DNA from: Fusibacter bizertensis
Lineage (GTDB): Bacteria; Bacillota; Clostridia; Peptostreptococcales; Acidaminobacteraceae
NCBI RefSeq assembly: GCF_029914245.1
Contig: NZ_JARYZI010000001.1
Coordinates: forward strand, 372,001 to 436,000
Length of the DNA: 64,000 bases
Direction: 5' to 3'
The translations under genes were made by a program, and so were the position numbers. This document shows, piece after piece, positions 53,385 through 61,726 of this stretch (within the stretch, counting starts at the first letter, position 1; every line of letters begins with the position of its first letter). Under the pieces are notes generated by a model, which was not told the origin of the DNA, did not search any database, and was given only the letters and a program-made list of their open reading frames with translations.

Positions 53385-54109
53385 TTATTTGTATGACTCT
53401 ATACAATCTCGCTCTTTTAGTAATTCTTCTTTAAATTCGTCTTTTGCTGGAATATATAACATATATTTTGAAGCAAAAATCTGTTTATTATCATCTGGTA
53501 AAGTGTATTTTACAACAGCATCCGATTTATCCGTGCATAGCACTATTCCTATAGGTAAATTATCATCTTCATTCATCAGTTTACGGGTATAATAATTCAC
53601 GTACATTTGCAAATGTAAAATCGTTTTTGACGACCTACAAAGGGAAAAACCTCTTCTAAGTTCCAATAAGAATTCTTGTAAATGTGTTAATAATTTTTCT
53701 TCCAAGTCATTTTCATATAATTTCTCATACTTGTTTATTCCTAAAAATTCAAGAACATACTGATCTTTAATAACTTGTTTTGGAGTTAAGACATCACTAT
53801 CTTTATTTGCATTCAATCTCAATGCACTTTTATCTTTACTTGATAAGAACCGTTCAAAACAAAAACAATTAATCTGTCTTGAAAGTTCTCATACACTCCA
53901 ATTTGCTTTTTTACTTTCTTCTATATAAAAATTTATCGCTTCAACATTTTCTAATTTTAACAAAAGTCTATAATGTGACTAGCTCAAATCGTGACACAGT
54001 GTCACGATTTGAAAATGTTAAGAAAAATTGCTTTGCTCACATCTTTTCTTGAAGTTTCTAAAATTATTCTGATATCCTCATAAAATTTATTGTTTATAAT
54101 TTCATTCAT
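53385..54109 (-). pseudogene. DUF1016 (YhcG-type PD-(D/E)XK nuclease) gene, degraded
   Basis: The ATG at 54,109 (AGGGAG before it) starts 'NNKFYEDIRIILETSRKDVSK' and hits a stop. Later frames give 'LS-stop-SHYRLLLKLENVEAIN' (TGG changed to TAG), 'KKANWSV-stop-ELSRQI', then 'YVLEFLGINKYEKLYENDLE' through 'LPIGIVLCTDKSDAVVKY', all in family order. The catalytic core ('DLlFYhr.L...v...LK') between 'GFSL' and 'YVNYYTRKLM' is deleted. The last 145 codons are still open. A 27-bp palindrome lies at 53,989-54,015. Confidence 0.8.
53989..54015. repeat. 27-bp perfect palindrome inside the DUF1016 remnant
   Basis: CAAATCGTGACAC-A-GTGTCACGATTTG, 13-bp arms around one base, situated where the coding frame of the nuclease is broken. 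Possibly a trace of an insertion or a folded recombination product; also a candidate regulator site. Confidence 0.7.
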
Positions 54110-54193
54110 TAAATATTCTCCCTTAAATAAAATATTTCTTTGACTAACAATATATCAATTTTTATGATAAATATCTTTAAGTACAAAAATGGC

Positions 54194-54293
54194 ATATAAC
54201 TTTTCCGACGTTCCTTCTTTTTAACGCCTTAGCAGAAAAAGTGGCGCAAGGCTTGTGACAATGGAAAGAATGTAGGAAAATGTCGTGTTAGGC
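54194..54293 (-). other. Long attC site (about 100 bp)
   Basis: ATATAAC...GTTAGGC ends. Outer arms CTTTTCC/GGAAAA, middle arms TTCCTTC/GAAAGAA, inner arms CGCC/GGCG and GCCTT/AAGGC. Length and layered arms are like the long VCR-type attC sites rather than the 50-bp sites of this array. Confidence 0.65.
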
Positions 54294-54313
54294 GTAGTCG
54301 CTTTATTCTTTTA

Positions 54314-54682
54314 TCAATTTGTTTCAGTAATTAATTTATCTGTTTTTATCCCAAATGCTAACCAAAGTATAAAATAATTACAGTACAGAATTATTGAATC
54401 TAAAAACCATATACATGCTAAGGACGTTAAAAACACAGCATTAATTCTAATTAGTCTCTTTGACCATTTTGATCGACATTCAATTTTCTCTTCAATTACA
54501 ATAAATGGCACCAAAACCAAAAGAATTTTAGCAACCATTCCAAATGAAAAGATTATAGATTTTTCAAAAAAATTATTTATTGAAAACTTGTTAATAAGCA
54601 AACCATTTATTAAAACTAATACTAATATGTATGCTATGATAATCCATACATTATTTTTTTCTTTTATAATATGTTTAATCAT
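54314..54682 (-). CDS. Small membrane protein of a duplicated cassette
   Basis: 122 residues, four hydrophobic segments; basic middle 'CRSKWSKRLIRINAVFLTSL'. No family recognised. A highly similar but dead copy with its own attC lies at 56,770-57,137, so the cassette was copied within the array. No strong ribosome binding site (AAAAGGTG lies before the ATG). Confidence 0.7.
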   Translation of the reverse strand: MIKHIIKEKNNVWIIIAYILVLVLINGLLINKFSINNFFEKSIIFSFGMVAKILLVLVPFIVIEEKIECRSKWSKRLIRINAVFLTSLACIWFLDSIILYCNYFILWLAFGIKTDKLITETN

Positions 54683-54719
54683 TTTTTCACCTTTTGCTTT
54701 TTATTTATAATACGATTTC

Positions 54720-54767
54720 GCCTAACGTTCTTCGTGTCCCAGTCGTGATGGGGATACGGTGTTAAGC
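54720..54767 (-). other. attC site, GGGGATA type
   Basis: GCCTAAC...GTTAAGC; interior TGTCCCAGTCGTGATGGGGATACG. Sequence shared with the sites at 55,490, 57,175, 57,860, 59,351 and 63,652. Confidence 0.85.
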
Positions 54768-54856
54768 GATGCTCGCATTATGTTCTGTTTTCTTCTTATC
54801 AATAACAGTAATCCATATTAGTGTATTCTTAACCAAGCTAAATTTGATTCATCATT

Positions 54857-55405
54857 CTAATCAAATATGACTTCTGTTGGTTCAATTAGATCAAGTGTTC
54901 CTTTATCTGGCCATTTTTTATTCCAACTAAATGTAACTAAATATACTTTTCCCTCTTCAATCAAATTATATTCACTGTGAGTACACCTTATTTTTTGGCG
55001 ATTAAGTTCAATATAATAATTATTTCTTTCTTGAATCTTTTGTTCTACTTCAAATAGTCCTCCTATGGTTATTGTCATTGATTGAATATAAAAATATATA
55101 ACTATAAAGATTAAAGATATCAATAGTGTTAAATTCATCAAATAATCTTTTATCTTAGTTTTAAAACCATTTTCTTTTATTTCTTGTTTGGATCTAGCAG
55201 CGTAATATATCCATAAAACCAATTCAAAAGGTACTAAAAAATAAGCAATATTATATGGTATATATAACATTTCATGAAAATTGTAATTCCAATCAGCAAT
55301 CCACTGTAAACTCGTTAATAAATATCCTATAAATGCACTATAAAATGTTATCAATATGACTTTTGTGATTATCTTTCTTTTTTGAGTGAATGACTTACGA
55401 TTCAT
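54857..55405 (-). CDS. Membrane protein with C-terminal soluble domain, unknown
   Basis: 182 residues: three membrane helices (about 15-33, 50-70, 88-108) followed by an ~70-residue strand-rich domain 'NYYIELNRQKIRCTHSEYNL'. Single-gene cassette. AAGGGGAG before the ATG. Confidence 0.68.
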   Translation of the reverse strand: MNRKSFTQKRKIITKVILITFYSAFIGYLLTSLQWIADWNYNFHEMLYIPYNIAYFLVPFELVLWIYYAARSKQEIKENGFKTKIKDYLMNLTLLISLIFIVIYFYIQSMTITIGGLFEVEQKIQERNNYYIELNRQKIRCTHSEYNLIEEGKVYLVTFSWNKKWPDKGTLDLIEPTEVIFD

Positions 55406-55489
55406 ATACTCCCCTTATTAAATTTAATTGTTTTATTTTCTTGTTGTAATTTTGTTTTGACTTTCTTTTTAAATATCTTCTCGAGTTTC

Positions 55490-55542
55490 ACTTAACGTTC
55501 TTGCCGTTCGAGCCGCGAAGTGATGGGGATACGGTGTTATTT
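55490..55542 (-). other. attC site, GGGGATA type
   Basis: ACTTAAC...GTTATTT; interior GCCGTTCGAGCCGCGAAGTGATGGGGATACGG. R' departs from RRRY, and the left stem arm has diverged. Confidence 0.8.
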
Positions 55543-55951
55543 GATGCCCTTTCCGAGCGTCAGCGACCTTATCTTTTCTGAGCGTAGCTCATCTCGCTTT
55601 TGATTCTATTTAAGGTTCTTATATTTCTTTTGATCTTACCTTGGTGAAGCCAAATTCGCTTTTGAACTTAATCAAATTTGGTTTTTAACTCATAGAATCT
55701 ATTCGGATAAATTCTATTTTATTATTCAATTATATGTAAAAAAACTGAGCCAAAACTCAGGTTCCTTAAATCTAAACAAAATCTCAGGTTTTACTATAAT
55801 TGGGACTAAAACTAACAATTGTCTTTTACTTATTCGAGATTTATATGCAATTTCCCTCTTTTATTATAAATGTTATTCTAACTTAATTTATATTCATCTT
55901 AAATAGCGTCTTTTTTTGTATTCTAATTTCTTTTTCTCTTTTAAAGGGTTT
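55543..55951 (-). other. Cassette without a protein gene
   Basis: About 410 bases between two attC sites hold no open frame of useful length on either strand. On the minus strand there is a TATAAT near 55,866, a repeat CCTGAGATTTTG / CCTGAGTTTTGG, and then a strong terminator (55,738-55,760). A transcribed noncoding RNA, or a promoter-bearing cassette, is possible. GAGCGTCAGC / GAGCGTAGCT near 55,555-55,590 is a second short repeat. Confidence 0.55.
55738..55760 (-). terminator. Terminator inside the geneless cassette
   Basis: Minus strand CTGAG-TTTTGG-CTCAG followed by seven T. It indicates a transcript reading leftwards in this cassette. Confidence 0.7.
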
Positions 55952-56004
55952 CGTAAACGTTCAGCCGTTCCCGTCACATCAGTGATGGGAATGGCGTGTT
56001 AGGC
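55952..56004 (-). other. attC site
   Basis: CGTAAAC...GTTAGGC; interior CCGTTCCCGTCA-CATCA-GTGATGGGAATGGCG, a near-perfect stem of its own type. Confidence 0.85.
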
Positions 56005-56037
56005 GATGCTAAACTCGGAAACCTTATATAATGGAAC

Positions 56038-56718
56038 TTATAATACAAAGTTCTTAACTAAGTATAATGTAAGTAAATGTATTGGATAAAAACTATAAAA
56101 TACAAACTTATTAATTCTTAAATTAAAGTCCGTATGTAGGTATATTAATGGTAGTGCCAGAACCGAAACCCCTTGTATACTCATATCCTGGTTTTGGAAA
56201 ATCAGATCATTTACAGTTGGCAAAATCAGAATCAAAGTACTCATTAGTATTGACTTTCTTGGGTTCTCTCTGAAAACGTAAAACACTATCATCAACAAAA
56301 TTCCTCTTAAACCATAATCAATATTAGAAACACCCGAAAAGACAATCAGTAATCCAAGTAGTATCCATCGTCTTTCAACAATAGTTTGTATCACAAGAAC
56401 CCCAACAAGCAAGGTCAAAAAAATATTCGATACAAGCCAGTCTGTATCAAAGGCTAATACATAAAATGGTTGTGATACTATACCACAAAGTGCTAACCTC
56501 AAAACATACTGCTTTACATCATTTGTGTAAAGTACCCCAACGACAATACAATATGCAAACAACGGAAATGCTATTCTACCAATAATCTGCAATATCAACA
56601 CATCTGGATACAATATCTTCCCTATGTGATCAATAAGCATAGTTATTATTGCGAACATTTTAATGAAATTAGTGTCAAGATTGTTCGTTATTCGTGGTGA
56701 AGATATACTTTGTCCCAT
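56038..56718 (-). CDS. TraX family membrane protein
   Basis: 226 residues, seven to eight membrane spans. 'FAIITMLIDHIGKILYPD', 'GRIAFPLFAYCIVVGVLYT' and 'NIDYGLRGILLMIVFYVFRE' are the TraX signature blocks (F-pilin acetylase family; in Firmicutes a cell-surface acyltransferase-like protein of unknown role). Complete. It forms a cassette together with the dead membrane-protein copy upstream. Confidence 0.88.
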   Translation of the reverse strand: MGQSISSPRITNNLDTNFIKMFAIITMLIDHIGKILYPDVLILQIIGRIAFPLFAYCIVVGVLYTNDVKQYVLRLALCGIVSQPFYVLAFDTDWLVSNIFLTLLVGVLVIQTIVERRWILLGLLIVFSGVSNIDYGLRGILLMIVFYVFRENPRKSILMSTLILILPTVNDLIFQNQDMSIQGVSVLALPLIYLHTDFNLRINKFVFYSFYPIHLLTLYLVKNFVL

Positions 56719-56749
56719 TTATTCCCCCCTATTTCTAGTGTTCTGTTTC

Positions 56750-56765
56750 TCCTAACGTGCTTACC
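56750..56765 (-). other. Half of an attC site
   Basis: TCCTAACGTGCTTACC, the AAC-side box of the array's attC, with no matching GTT-side box; the dead membrane gene follows immediately. A deletion has fused two cassettes here. Confidence 0.6.
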
Positions 56766-56769
56766 ATTT

Positions 56770-57137
56770 TCAATTTGTTTAAGTACTTAATTATTTGCTT
56801 TTTTTCCAAATGATAACCAAAGTTTAAAATAATTGTAGTACAGAATTATTGAATCCAAAAACCATATATACGCTAAGGATGCTAAAAACACAGCATTTAT
56901 TCTAATTAGTCGCTTTGATCATTATGATCGATATTCAATTTTCTCTTCAATTACAATAAATGGCAACAAAACCACGAAAATTTTAGCATCCATTCCAATT
57001 GAAAAGATTATAGATTTTTCAAAAAAATGATTTATGGAAAACTTGTTAATAAGCAAACTATTTACTAACACTAAAATTAATATGTATGCTATGATAATCC
57101 ATACATTATTTTTTTCTTTAATAATATGTTTAATCTT
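56770..57137 (-). pseudogene. Dead copy of the membrane protein at 54,314
   Basis: Nearly every base aligns with 54,314-54,682. The start codon has changed from ATG to AAG (57,137-57,135), and in place of 'CRSKWS' it reads 'YRS-stop-stop-S'. Its upstream attC (57,175) is also the same as that of the intact copy, so a whole cassette was duplicated and then decayed. Confidence 0.88.
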
Positions 57138-57174
57138 TTTTTCACCTTTAACTCTTTATTTATTCTACGATTTC

Positions 57175-57228
57175 GCCTAACGTTCTTCATATCCCCAGTC
57201 GCGAAGTGATGGGGATATGGTGATAGAT
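57175..57228 (-). other. attC site, GGGGATA type
   Basis: GCCTAAC...GATAGAT; interior ATATCCCCAGTCGCGAAGTGATGGGGATATGG, strong stem ATATCCCC/GGGGATAT. R' has GATA instead of GTTA. Confidence 0.85.
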
Positions 57229-57268
57229 GAAGGGTCTTAACTCTTATTTTTATATTTACTTAAGGCTG

Positions 57269-57832
57269 TTAAGCTGAAATCACTTCTTCTTTTAAAATCG
57301 AATATTGAACTAGATCTAACCTTTCACCTGAAATTTTATCTATCATACGACTTCTTGCTGTTCCTTCATATTTCATCCCTGCTTTAATCATAATCCGACC
57401 ACTTGCTTCGTTGTCTTTAAGATAATAAGCGTAAACTGTTTCAAATCCAACATCTTTACATAAAAAACGAATTACTTCTTTTAGTGCCTCAGTTGCATAA
57501 CCCTTATTCCAATATTTTGAACCATATGCATATCCAATTTCGCATGTCTTATGGATAAGACTTCTTGATACAACAGTTATTGTTCCAATTATTTCTCTCG
57601 ATTCTTTTAAAGTAACTAACCATTTATAGCTGTGTTCTTCATCATATGAGTCTTGCCACTTATTTAAAAACTCAATCGTTTGATCCAGTGTCTTATGTGT
57701 ATTCCAAACTACATATCTTGTAATTTTGTCATCTGAAGAACAATTTTCAAATAACTCTTTTGTATCTACTGATGTTCCTTTTCTAAGAATTAATCTCTCT
57801 GTCTCTAGCCTCACTGTACCTAAGTCATTCAT
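57269..57832 (-). CDS. GNAT acetyltransferase of the RimJ/RimL type
   Basis: 187 residues: 'RLETERLILRKGTSVDTKEL' at the start, 'TCEIGYAYGSKYWNKGYATE' (WNKGYA loop), 'SGRIMIKAGMKYEGTARSRM'. A typical RimJ/L-like N-acetyltransferase. Only about 30 bp separate the attC crossover base from the start codon, the compact cassette layout. GAAAGGAG before the ATG. Confidence 0.9.
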   Translation of the reverse strand: MNDLGTVRLETERLILRKGTSVDTKELFENCSSDDKITRYVVWNTHKTLDQTIEFLNKWQDSYDEEHSYKWLVTLKESREIIGTITVVSRSLIHKTCEIGYAYGSKYWNKGYATEALKEVIRFLCKDVGFETVYAYYLKDNEASGRIMIKAGMKYEGTARSRMIDKISGERLDLVQYSILKEEVISA

Positions 57833-57859
57833 TATGTATATTCTCCTTTCTGACCTTTC

Positions 57860-57912
57860 GTCTAACGTTCCTCATGTCCCCGTCGTGAAGAAATGGGGAT
57901 ATGGTGTTAGAC
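57860..57912 (-). other. attC site, GGGGATA type
   Basis: GTCTAAC...GTTAGAC, fully symmetric; interior ATGTCCCCGTCGTGAAGAAATGGGGATATGG. On the minus strand it reads GTCTAACACC...ACGTTAGAC, the classical attC ends. Confidence 0.92.
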
Positions 57913-57948
57913 GATGACCCATGCATTTTCTTTTCAATAATATAACTT

Positions 57949-58707
57949 TTAGTCTACAACAGCTATAATTGTCTTTATCTTTTTCCAACCATCAGAAAAT
58001 ACATAGTCAGTTCTAATCTCTGCAACTGAATTCAACTTGTGCTCAACAATTAATAATCGTTTTGCAGTAATAATTACTTCATGATTATAAGTATTGGAAA
58101 AACTAAATATTGCTGGTAACACTTCATACTCAGATGCGATTGATACCTCTAACTCTTCTAAAGTGCTCAATACTCTATTGTTGAACTTTATGTATTCATC
58201 AATATTATTTCCTGTAATATTTACTCCGTCTTTGTCAAATTCAAAATCATAATTCTCTTCATTAATAATTTCACTTAGGTCCATACTAACCAATTTATTG
58301 TCTTTATAGCTTAAGTAATAGTATATTGTACTACCAATAGAACCGCCTTCATCCGCTGATATTAAAATATCGGTATTACCATCATTAGTAATATCAACTT
58401 GAGAAACGGAATTCACTTTTCCAATTAGTTCAATTCTATTTTCACTTTTAATTACATCGTTTTGTACTTCTGTAAATTCAACAATAAATTTGTAATTATC
58501 TTTTTCAATAATTTTAACTGTTTCTAACGCTTCGTCACTATCCATATTAAGTGTAGATGTACTTATAACTAATCTATCTTCAAGTAAATTTATTTCTTCA
58601 GAAGTATTTTGATTTTCTTTATTATTTTCATCTGAGGAAATGATACGATTACATGCTGTTAATAAAATAATAAAAATCAATAATACAATAATCTTATTTC
58701 TCCTCAT
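57949..58707 (-). CDS. Lipoprotein with a VCBS/FG-GAP-like repeat
   Basis: 252 residues. Signal ending ILLTAC; polar linker; 'VSQVDITNDGNTDILISADE' fits the calcium-binding 'D.n.DG..Dili' pattern of VCBS repeats. The C-terminal part is strand-rich. Surface protein of unknown partner. Single-gene cassette. Confidence 0.7.
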   Translation of the reverse strand: MRRNKIIVLLIFIILLTACNRIISSDENNKENQNTSEEINLLEDRLVISTSTLNMDSDEALETVKIIEKDNYKFIVEFTEVQNDVIKSENRIELIGKVNSVSQVDITNDGNTDILISADEGGSIGSTIYYYLSYKDNKLVSMDLSEIINEENYDFEFDKDGVNITGNNIDEYIKFNNRVLSTLEELEVSIASEYEVLPAIFSFSNTYNHEVIITAKRLLIVEHKLNSVAEIRTDYVFSDGWKKIKTIIAVVD

Positions 58708-58736
58708 TTTTTCTCCTTCTTTTCACTTGGGTTTTC

Positions 58737-58790
58737 GTCTAACGTTCTTGCAGTCCTCGCAGCCTTAGTTGCGAGGGCTGTGTGTTAGAT
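58737..58790 (-). other. attC site, CTCGCAGCC type
   Basis: GTCTAAC...GTTAGAT; interior stem GCAGTCCTCGCA / TGCGAGGGCTGT around CCTTAG, R boxes complementary. One of the cleanest sites. Confidence 0.93.
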
Positions 58791-58804
58791 GAAGTGCAAT
58801 TTTT

Positions 58805-59299
58805 CTAACTAATTCTTTTTCCATTTTTAAAATATAATACTTCCGGTTTTATATACTTTTCCTCAGAAGCAAATAACTTAATAAAAACACCATACGTGTA
58901 AGTAAAACTGGAACTTGAGCTACTGTCTGTATAACATTCCAATTTTTTTATATCAAAATCACCATTATCTCTATTAGTTGATTTTTTTACTTCAATAACT
59001 AATAAATTGGCGTCGTTTCTCCCCCTTTTATGAACGATTATATCAGGATAGACACTTTGGGTTGTACTTTCCACTTCACTGATTATAATGTCAATCATTT
59101 TTCTATTTCTAGAATCATCAATATTTCTATTGTATTCACAATCAACATCATATTCTTTTCCAAAAGTTTGATCTAAATACATTGCCAATTTGTGAGTAAT
59201 ACTTCTCTCATTTACATCATTTTTCAATAAATAATTATCATTCACTCTTAGCATTTCAATCGCAATTTCAACTCGTCTCTTTATTTGATATAATTTCAT
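58805..59299 (-). CDS. PD-(D/E)XK nuclease-like protein
   Basis: 164 residues. P85-D86 in 'SVYPDIIVHKRG' and E103-V-K105 in 'LLVIEVKKSTNR' give the PD...ExK catalytic motif; an N-terminal helix 'ERSITHKLAMYLD' supplies a likely Glu. This small stand-alone nuclease domain resembles those of restriction or defence proteins. Single-gene cassette. The target is unknown. Confidence 0.72.
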   Translation of the reverse strand: MKLYQIKRRVEIAIEMLRVNDNYLLKNDVNERSITHKLAMYLDQTFGKEYDVDCEYNRNIDDSRNRKMIDIIISEVESTTQSVYPDIIVHKRGRNDANLLVIEVKKSTNRDNGDFDIKKLECYTDSSSSSSFTYTYGVFIKLFASEEKYIKPEVLYFKNGKRIS

Positions 59300-59350
59300 T
59301 TTTTCCTCTTTTTAAATTATTCTTTATCACTTTTTCTTTTTTTGCATTTC

Positions 59351-59402
59351 ATCTAACGTTCAGCCGTCCCCGTCGCGAAGTGATGGGGATATGGTGATAT
59401 CT
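59351..59402 (-). other. attC site, GGGGATA type
   Basis: ATCTAAC...GATATCT; interior GCCGTCCCCGTCGCGAAGTGATGGGGATATGG. R' altered (GATA). Confidence 0.85.
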
Positions 59403-59409
59403 GAAGTGC

Positions 59410-60348
59410 TTATTTAATCAAATTATATACTTTTCTGATATTTAACATATTTAGATGTATCCACTTAAATAGTTCAATTTTATATTCTGCTGATTCTAAA
59501 ACAATTTCTTTATCAAATTCTCTATATACTGCAATCCTTGAGGTGATTTTTGAGTCTAATCTTTCCCAACTAACTTCACAATTGAATATTTGATTAATTT
59601 CATCACAAATCATCAAGTACTTATCATAATTTTCCTTATTAACAATTGCATCACTCGATCCAAATTGAAGTTCTACTCTAATTCTTGAACCATGTGCAAT
59701 TGATACTCCTAATGAATAATTCGAATTTCCAACCGGAAAATTCATCCAACTATCCGACGTTTCTCTTCTATGATCTGCCCATTTAAATTCGTTTTTTGAT
59801 AAATAACTTAAAAGTTCTCTCCAAAATATTCTCCGATACTCATGTCTCGGGCTACTTTTTTCTCCTAATAAACTTTTTATTGTTCTTTCAAAATCACTTG
59901 GTCCAGCCTCAACATGAAATCTTACTGCTGGATTAGAATCATCAATTTTTATTACTTCTGGTCTTATCAAAAAGAAATTTCTATTTTCATCACTTATTTC
60001 ATTTAACCAGTCAATCGAAGTTTTATGCTCATCATTAATAATAGGGGTTACCCAAATTATAATTGAAGCATCTAGACCAGAAGCATATGTAATTAATTGG
60101 CCTAAATGTTTATGATCACTAATCTCTAATTGATTTTCTATTACTACAATCTTATCACTTCCTTCTATCCTGCCTAAAATGTCTAATTCAAAATTTCCAA
60201 CTCGTTTTTCAATTTGAATTATCTCAATTGGAAATCCGACCGATTCAGATAGTAAATCAATGTTATCAGCTAACCAAGGAGTAAAATCTTTTTCTTCACT
60301 TTTCCAAATATCTCTTGGATGAACTTGTTCAATTTTACTTAATTTCAT
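59410..60348 (-). CDS. DUF4268 protein with PD-(D/E)XK-like N-terminus
   Basis: 312 residues. Residues 1-100: 'FELDILGR' (D56) and 'KIVVIENQLEISDHKHLGQL' (E71-N-Q73), the D...ExQ/K nuclease fold usually paired with DUF4268. Residues of about 170-312 are the DUF4268 part ('FWRELLSYLSKNEFKWADH'). Such proteins occur in defence islands, but their action is not established. Gln instead of Lys may lower nuclease activity. Single-gene cassette. Confidence 0.8.
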   Translation of the reverse strand: MKLSKIEQVHPRDIWKSEEKDFTPWLADNIDLLSESVGFPIEIIQIEKRVGNFELDILGRIEGSDKIVVIENQLEISDHKHLGQLITYASGLDASIIIWVTPIINDEHKTSIDWLNEISDENRNFFLIRPEVIKIDDSNPAVRFHVEAGPSDFERTIKSLLGEKSSPRHEYRRIFWRELLSYLSKNEFKWADHRRETSDSWMNFPVGNSNYSLGVSIAHGSRIRVELQFGSSDAIVNKENYDKYLMICDEINQIFNCEVSWERLDSKITSRIAVYREFDKEIVLESAEYKIELFKWIHLNMLNIRKVYNLIK

Positions 60349-60374
60349 GTTTTTCCTCCGTTTTTTTGCATTTC

Positions 60375-60428
60375 AGATAACGTTCTTACAGTCCTCGCAG
60401 CCTCAGTTGCGAGGACTGCGTGTTATAT
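60375..60428 (-). other. attC site, CTCGCAGCC type
   Basis: AGATAAC...GTTATAT; interior stem CAGTCCTCGCA / TGCGAGGACTG (11 bp perfect). Confidence 0.92.
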
Positions 60429-60432
60429 GAAG

Positions 60433-60960
60433 TCATATATACTTACTTGTTAATTCTATAAGTTCATTCACATATCCTATTGCATAATTTTTAGTAGGTA
60501 CATACAAAGTTGGATGAGCACATTTGTTTCGCTGTGATAAGTAACCTTGATAAATTCTCAGATCAGATTTACTTATGAACTGAATGTCTTTTGAAACATC
60601 AATAATTGCAGATTCCGAAAAGTTTTCTTTTAATTCTTGATGGTTATTAAACTTCCATTTTTCTCTTTTTAACCGAATTTTATCTTCATTATCCAAATAC
60701 ATTCTTTGTGAAAATACATGAAAAAAGCCTGCCCAAGCCATTATCATAGATGCTCTATTTAAATCCATTTCTAAACATTTAATAGACTCATTAAAGTAAT
60801 CTTGAATATCAATTGGTAGTCCAGAGATAGATTTTAGCAAACTGTTTAATGTAATAATTTTAGGCTTAATAGAATAATCATTATTTTCAAGAATACTCTC
60901 AATTTCAACCTGTGCGCTCTTTACTTTATTAATATATATTTGAATGTTATTCTTTTCCAT
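60433..60960 (-). CDS. HEPN-like helical protein
   Basis: 175 all-helical residues. 'SQRNKCAHPTLYV' has R144 and H149, the Rx4-6H motif of HEPN ribonuclease toxins, and 'MDLNRASMIMAWAGFFHVFS' is the paired helix. Its gene overlaps the 3' end of the winged-helix gene by 14 bp. HEPN domains often act as RNases in toxin-antitoxin or anti-phage systems; here that is an inference. Second gene of a two-gene cassette. Confidence 0.7.
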   Translation of the reverse strand: MEKNNIQIYINKVKSAQVEIESILENNDYSIKPKIITLNSLLKSISGLPIDIQDYFNESIKCLEMDLNRASMIMAWAGFFHVFSQRMYLDNEDKIRLKREKWKFNNHQELKENFSESAIIDVSKDIQFISKSDLRIYQGYLSQRNKCAHPTLYVPTKNYAIGYVNELIELTSKYI

Positions 60961-61675
60961 CGATTAAGTTCCTTCTTAATGCAGAAAAAATATTATTATA
61001 AATTTCAGGGTCATTAGATTCTGGTAAATGCAATTGTATATTTATGGAAATCGAAGGATTTGGATTATATATCACTCTCTTTGGATCGATATTATCCGCT
61101 TCCTTTATTGCTACTTCATTCACCTGAGCTTGAGAAAGATCAATTGTTTTTTTCTCTTCATTACTGATTTCCATTTTTTCTTCTCTTTCTTTACTACTTA
61201 ATACTTTTAACGTACCTTCATTTTCTTCTAATATCCCTGATGAAAAAAATATATCTACAATACATTTAGCACCAGCTTTTGAATACTGATTTGTAGCCTG
61301 TCCTGAGCAATAAAGGATATGGTCAGCAAACTTATCTTTATCTAGATTTTTTTGTAATCTTACGTAAGTTATCAATTCTGAAAGGGACTCATTAGCAGAA
61401 ATAATTTCTTTCAAAATATCACTTACTATATCACTTTTGCCATGTTGCAATGCTCTTCCTAGCCTTGAGCCAATATCAGTAACACTCTTTGTTTTCCCAC
61501 CTTCGATTAGTCCGTTTTCTACTAAAAACTTATTATTTCTGCTTACTTGATGTTCAGGTAATCCTGAAATTTGAGCAATATCTTCGTTCGTTACAGGTTT
61601 TTTTTGGTTTGAATAGCTCATAATTACTTTTTCGATTACATCATAATTTGTTGCTGGTAATGAAAATTCGTTCAT
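60947..61675 (-). CDS. Winged-helix protein partnered with a HEPN protein
   Basis: 242 residues. N-terminal winged helix ('VTNEDIAQISGLPEHQVSRN', then 'FLVENGLIEGGKTKSVTDIG'), a helical middle, a charged linker, and a C-terminal conserved-looking strand 'SISINIQLHLPESNDPEIYN'. The last part is like the C-terminus of DUF5343-type proteins. Start preceded by AGGAGGAT. It overlaps the HEPN gene, so the two are coexpressed; a regulator-effector or antitoxin-toxin pair is possible. Confidence 0.7.
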   Translation of the reverse strand: MNEFSLPATNYDVIEKVIMSYSNQKKPVTNEDIAQISGLPEHQVSRNNKFLVENGLIEGGKTKSVTDIGSRLGRALQHGKSDIVSDILKEIISANESLSELITYVRLQKNLDKDKFADHILYCSGQATNQYSKAGAKCIVDIFFSSGILEENEGTLKVLSSKEREEKMEISNEEKKTIDLSQAQVNEVAIKEADNIDPKRVIYNPNPSISINIQLHLPESNDPEIYNNIFSALRRNLIDGKE

Positions 61676-61726
61676 ATAATCCTCCTCAAATTTTAATTTC
61701 TATTTTATGTAAATCAAAATGATTTC

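Noticed and set aside
53385-53822. 145-codon frame as an intact DUF1016 protein
   Set aside because: The catalytic core is missing and upstream parts of the same gene are found broken in front of it, so it is treated as a remnant.
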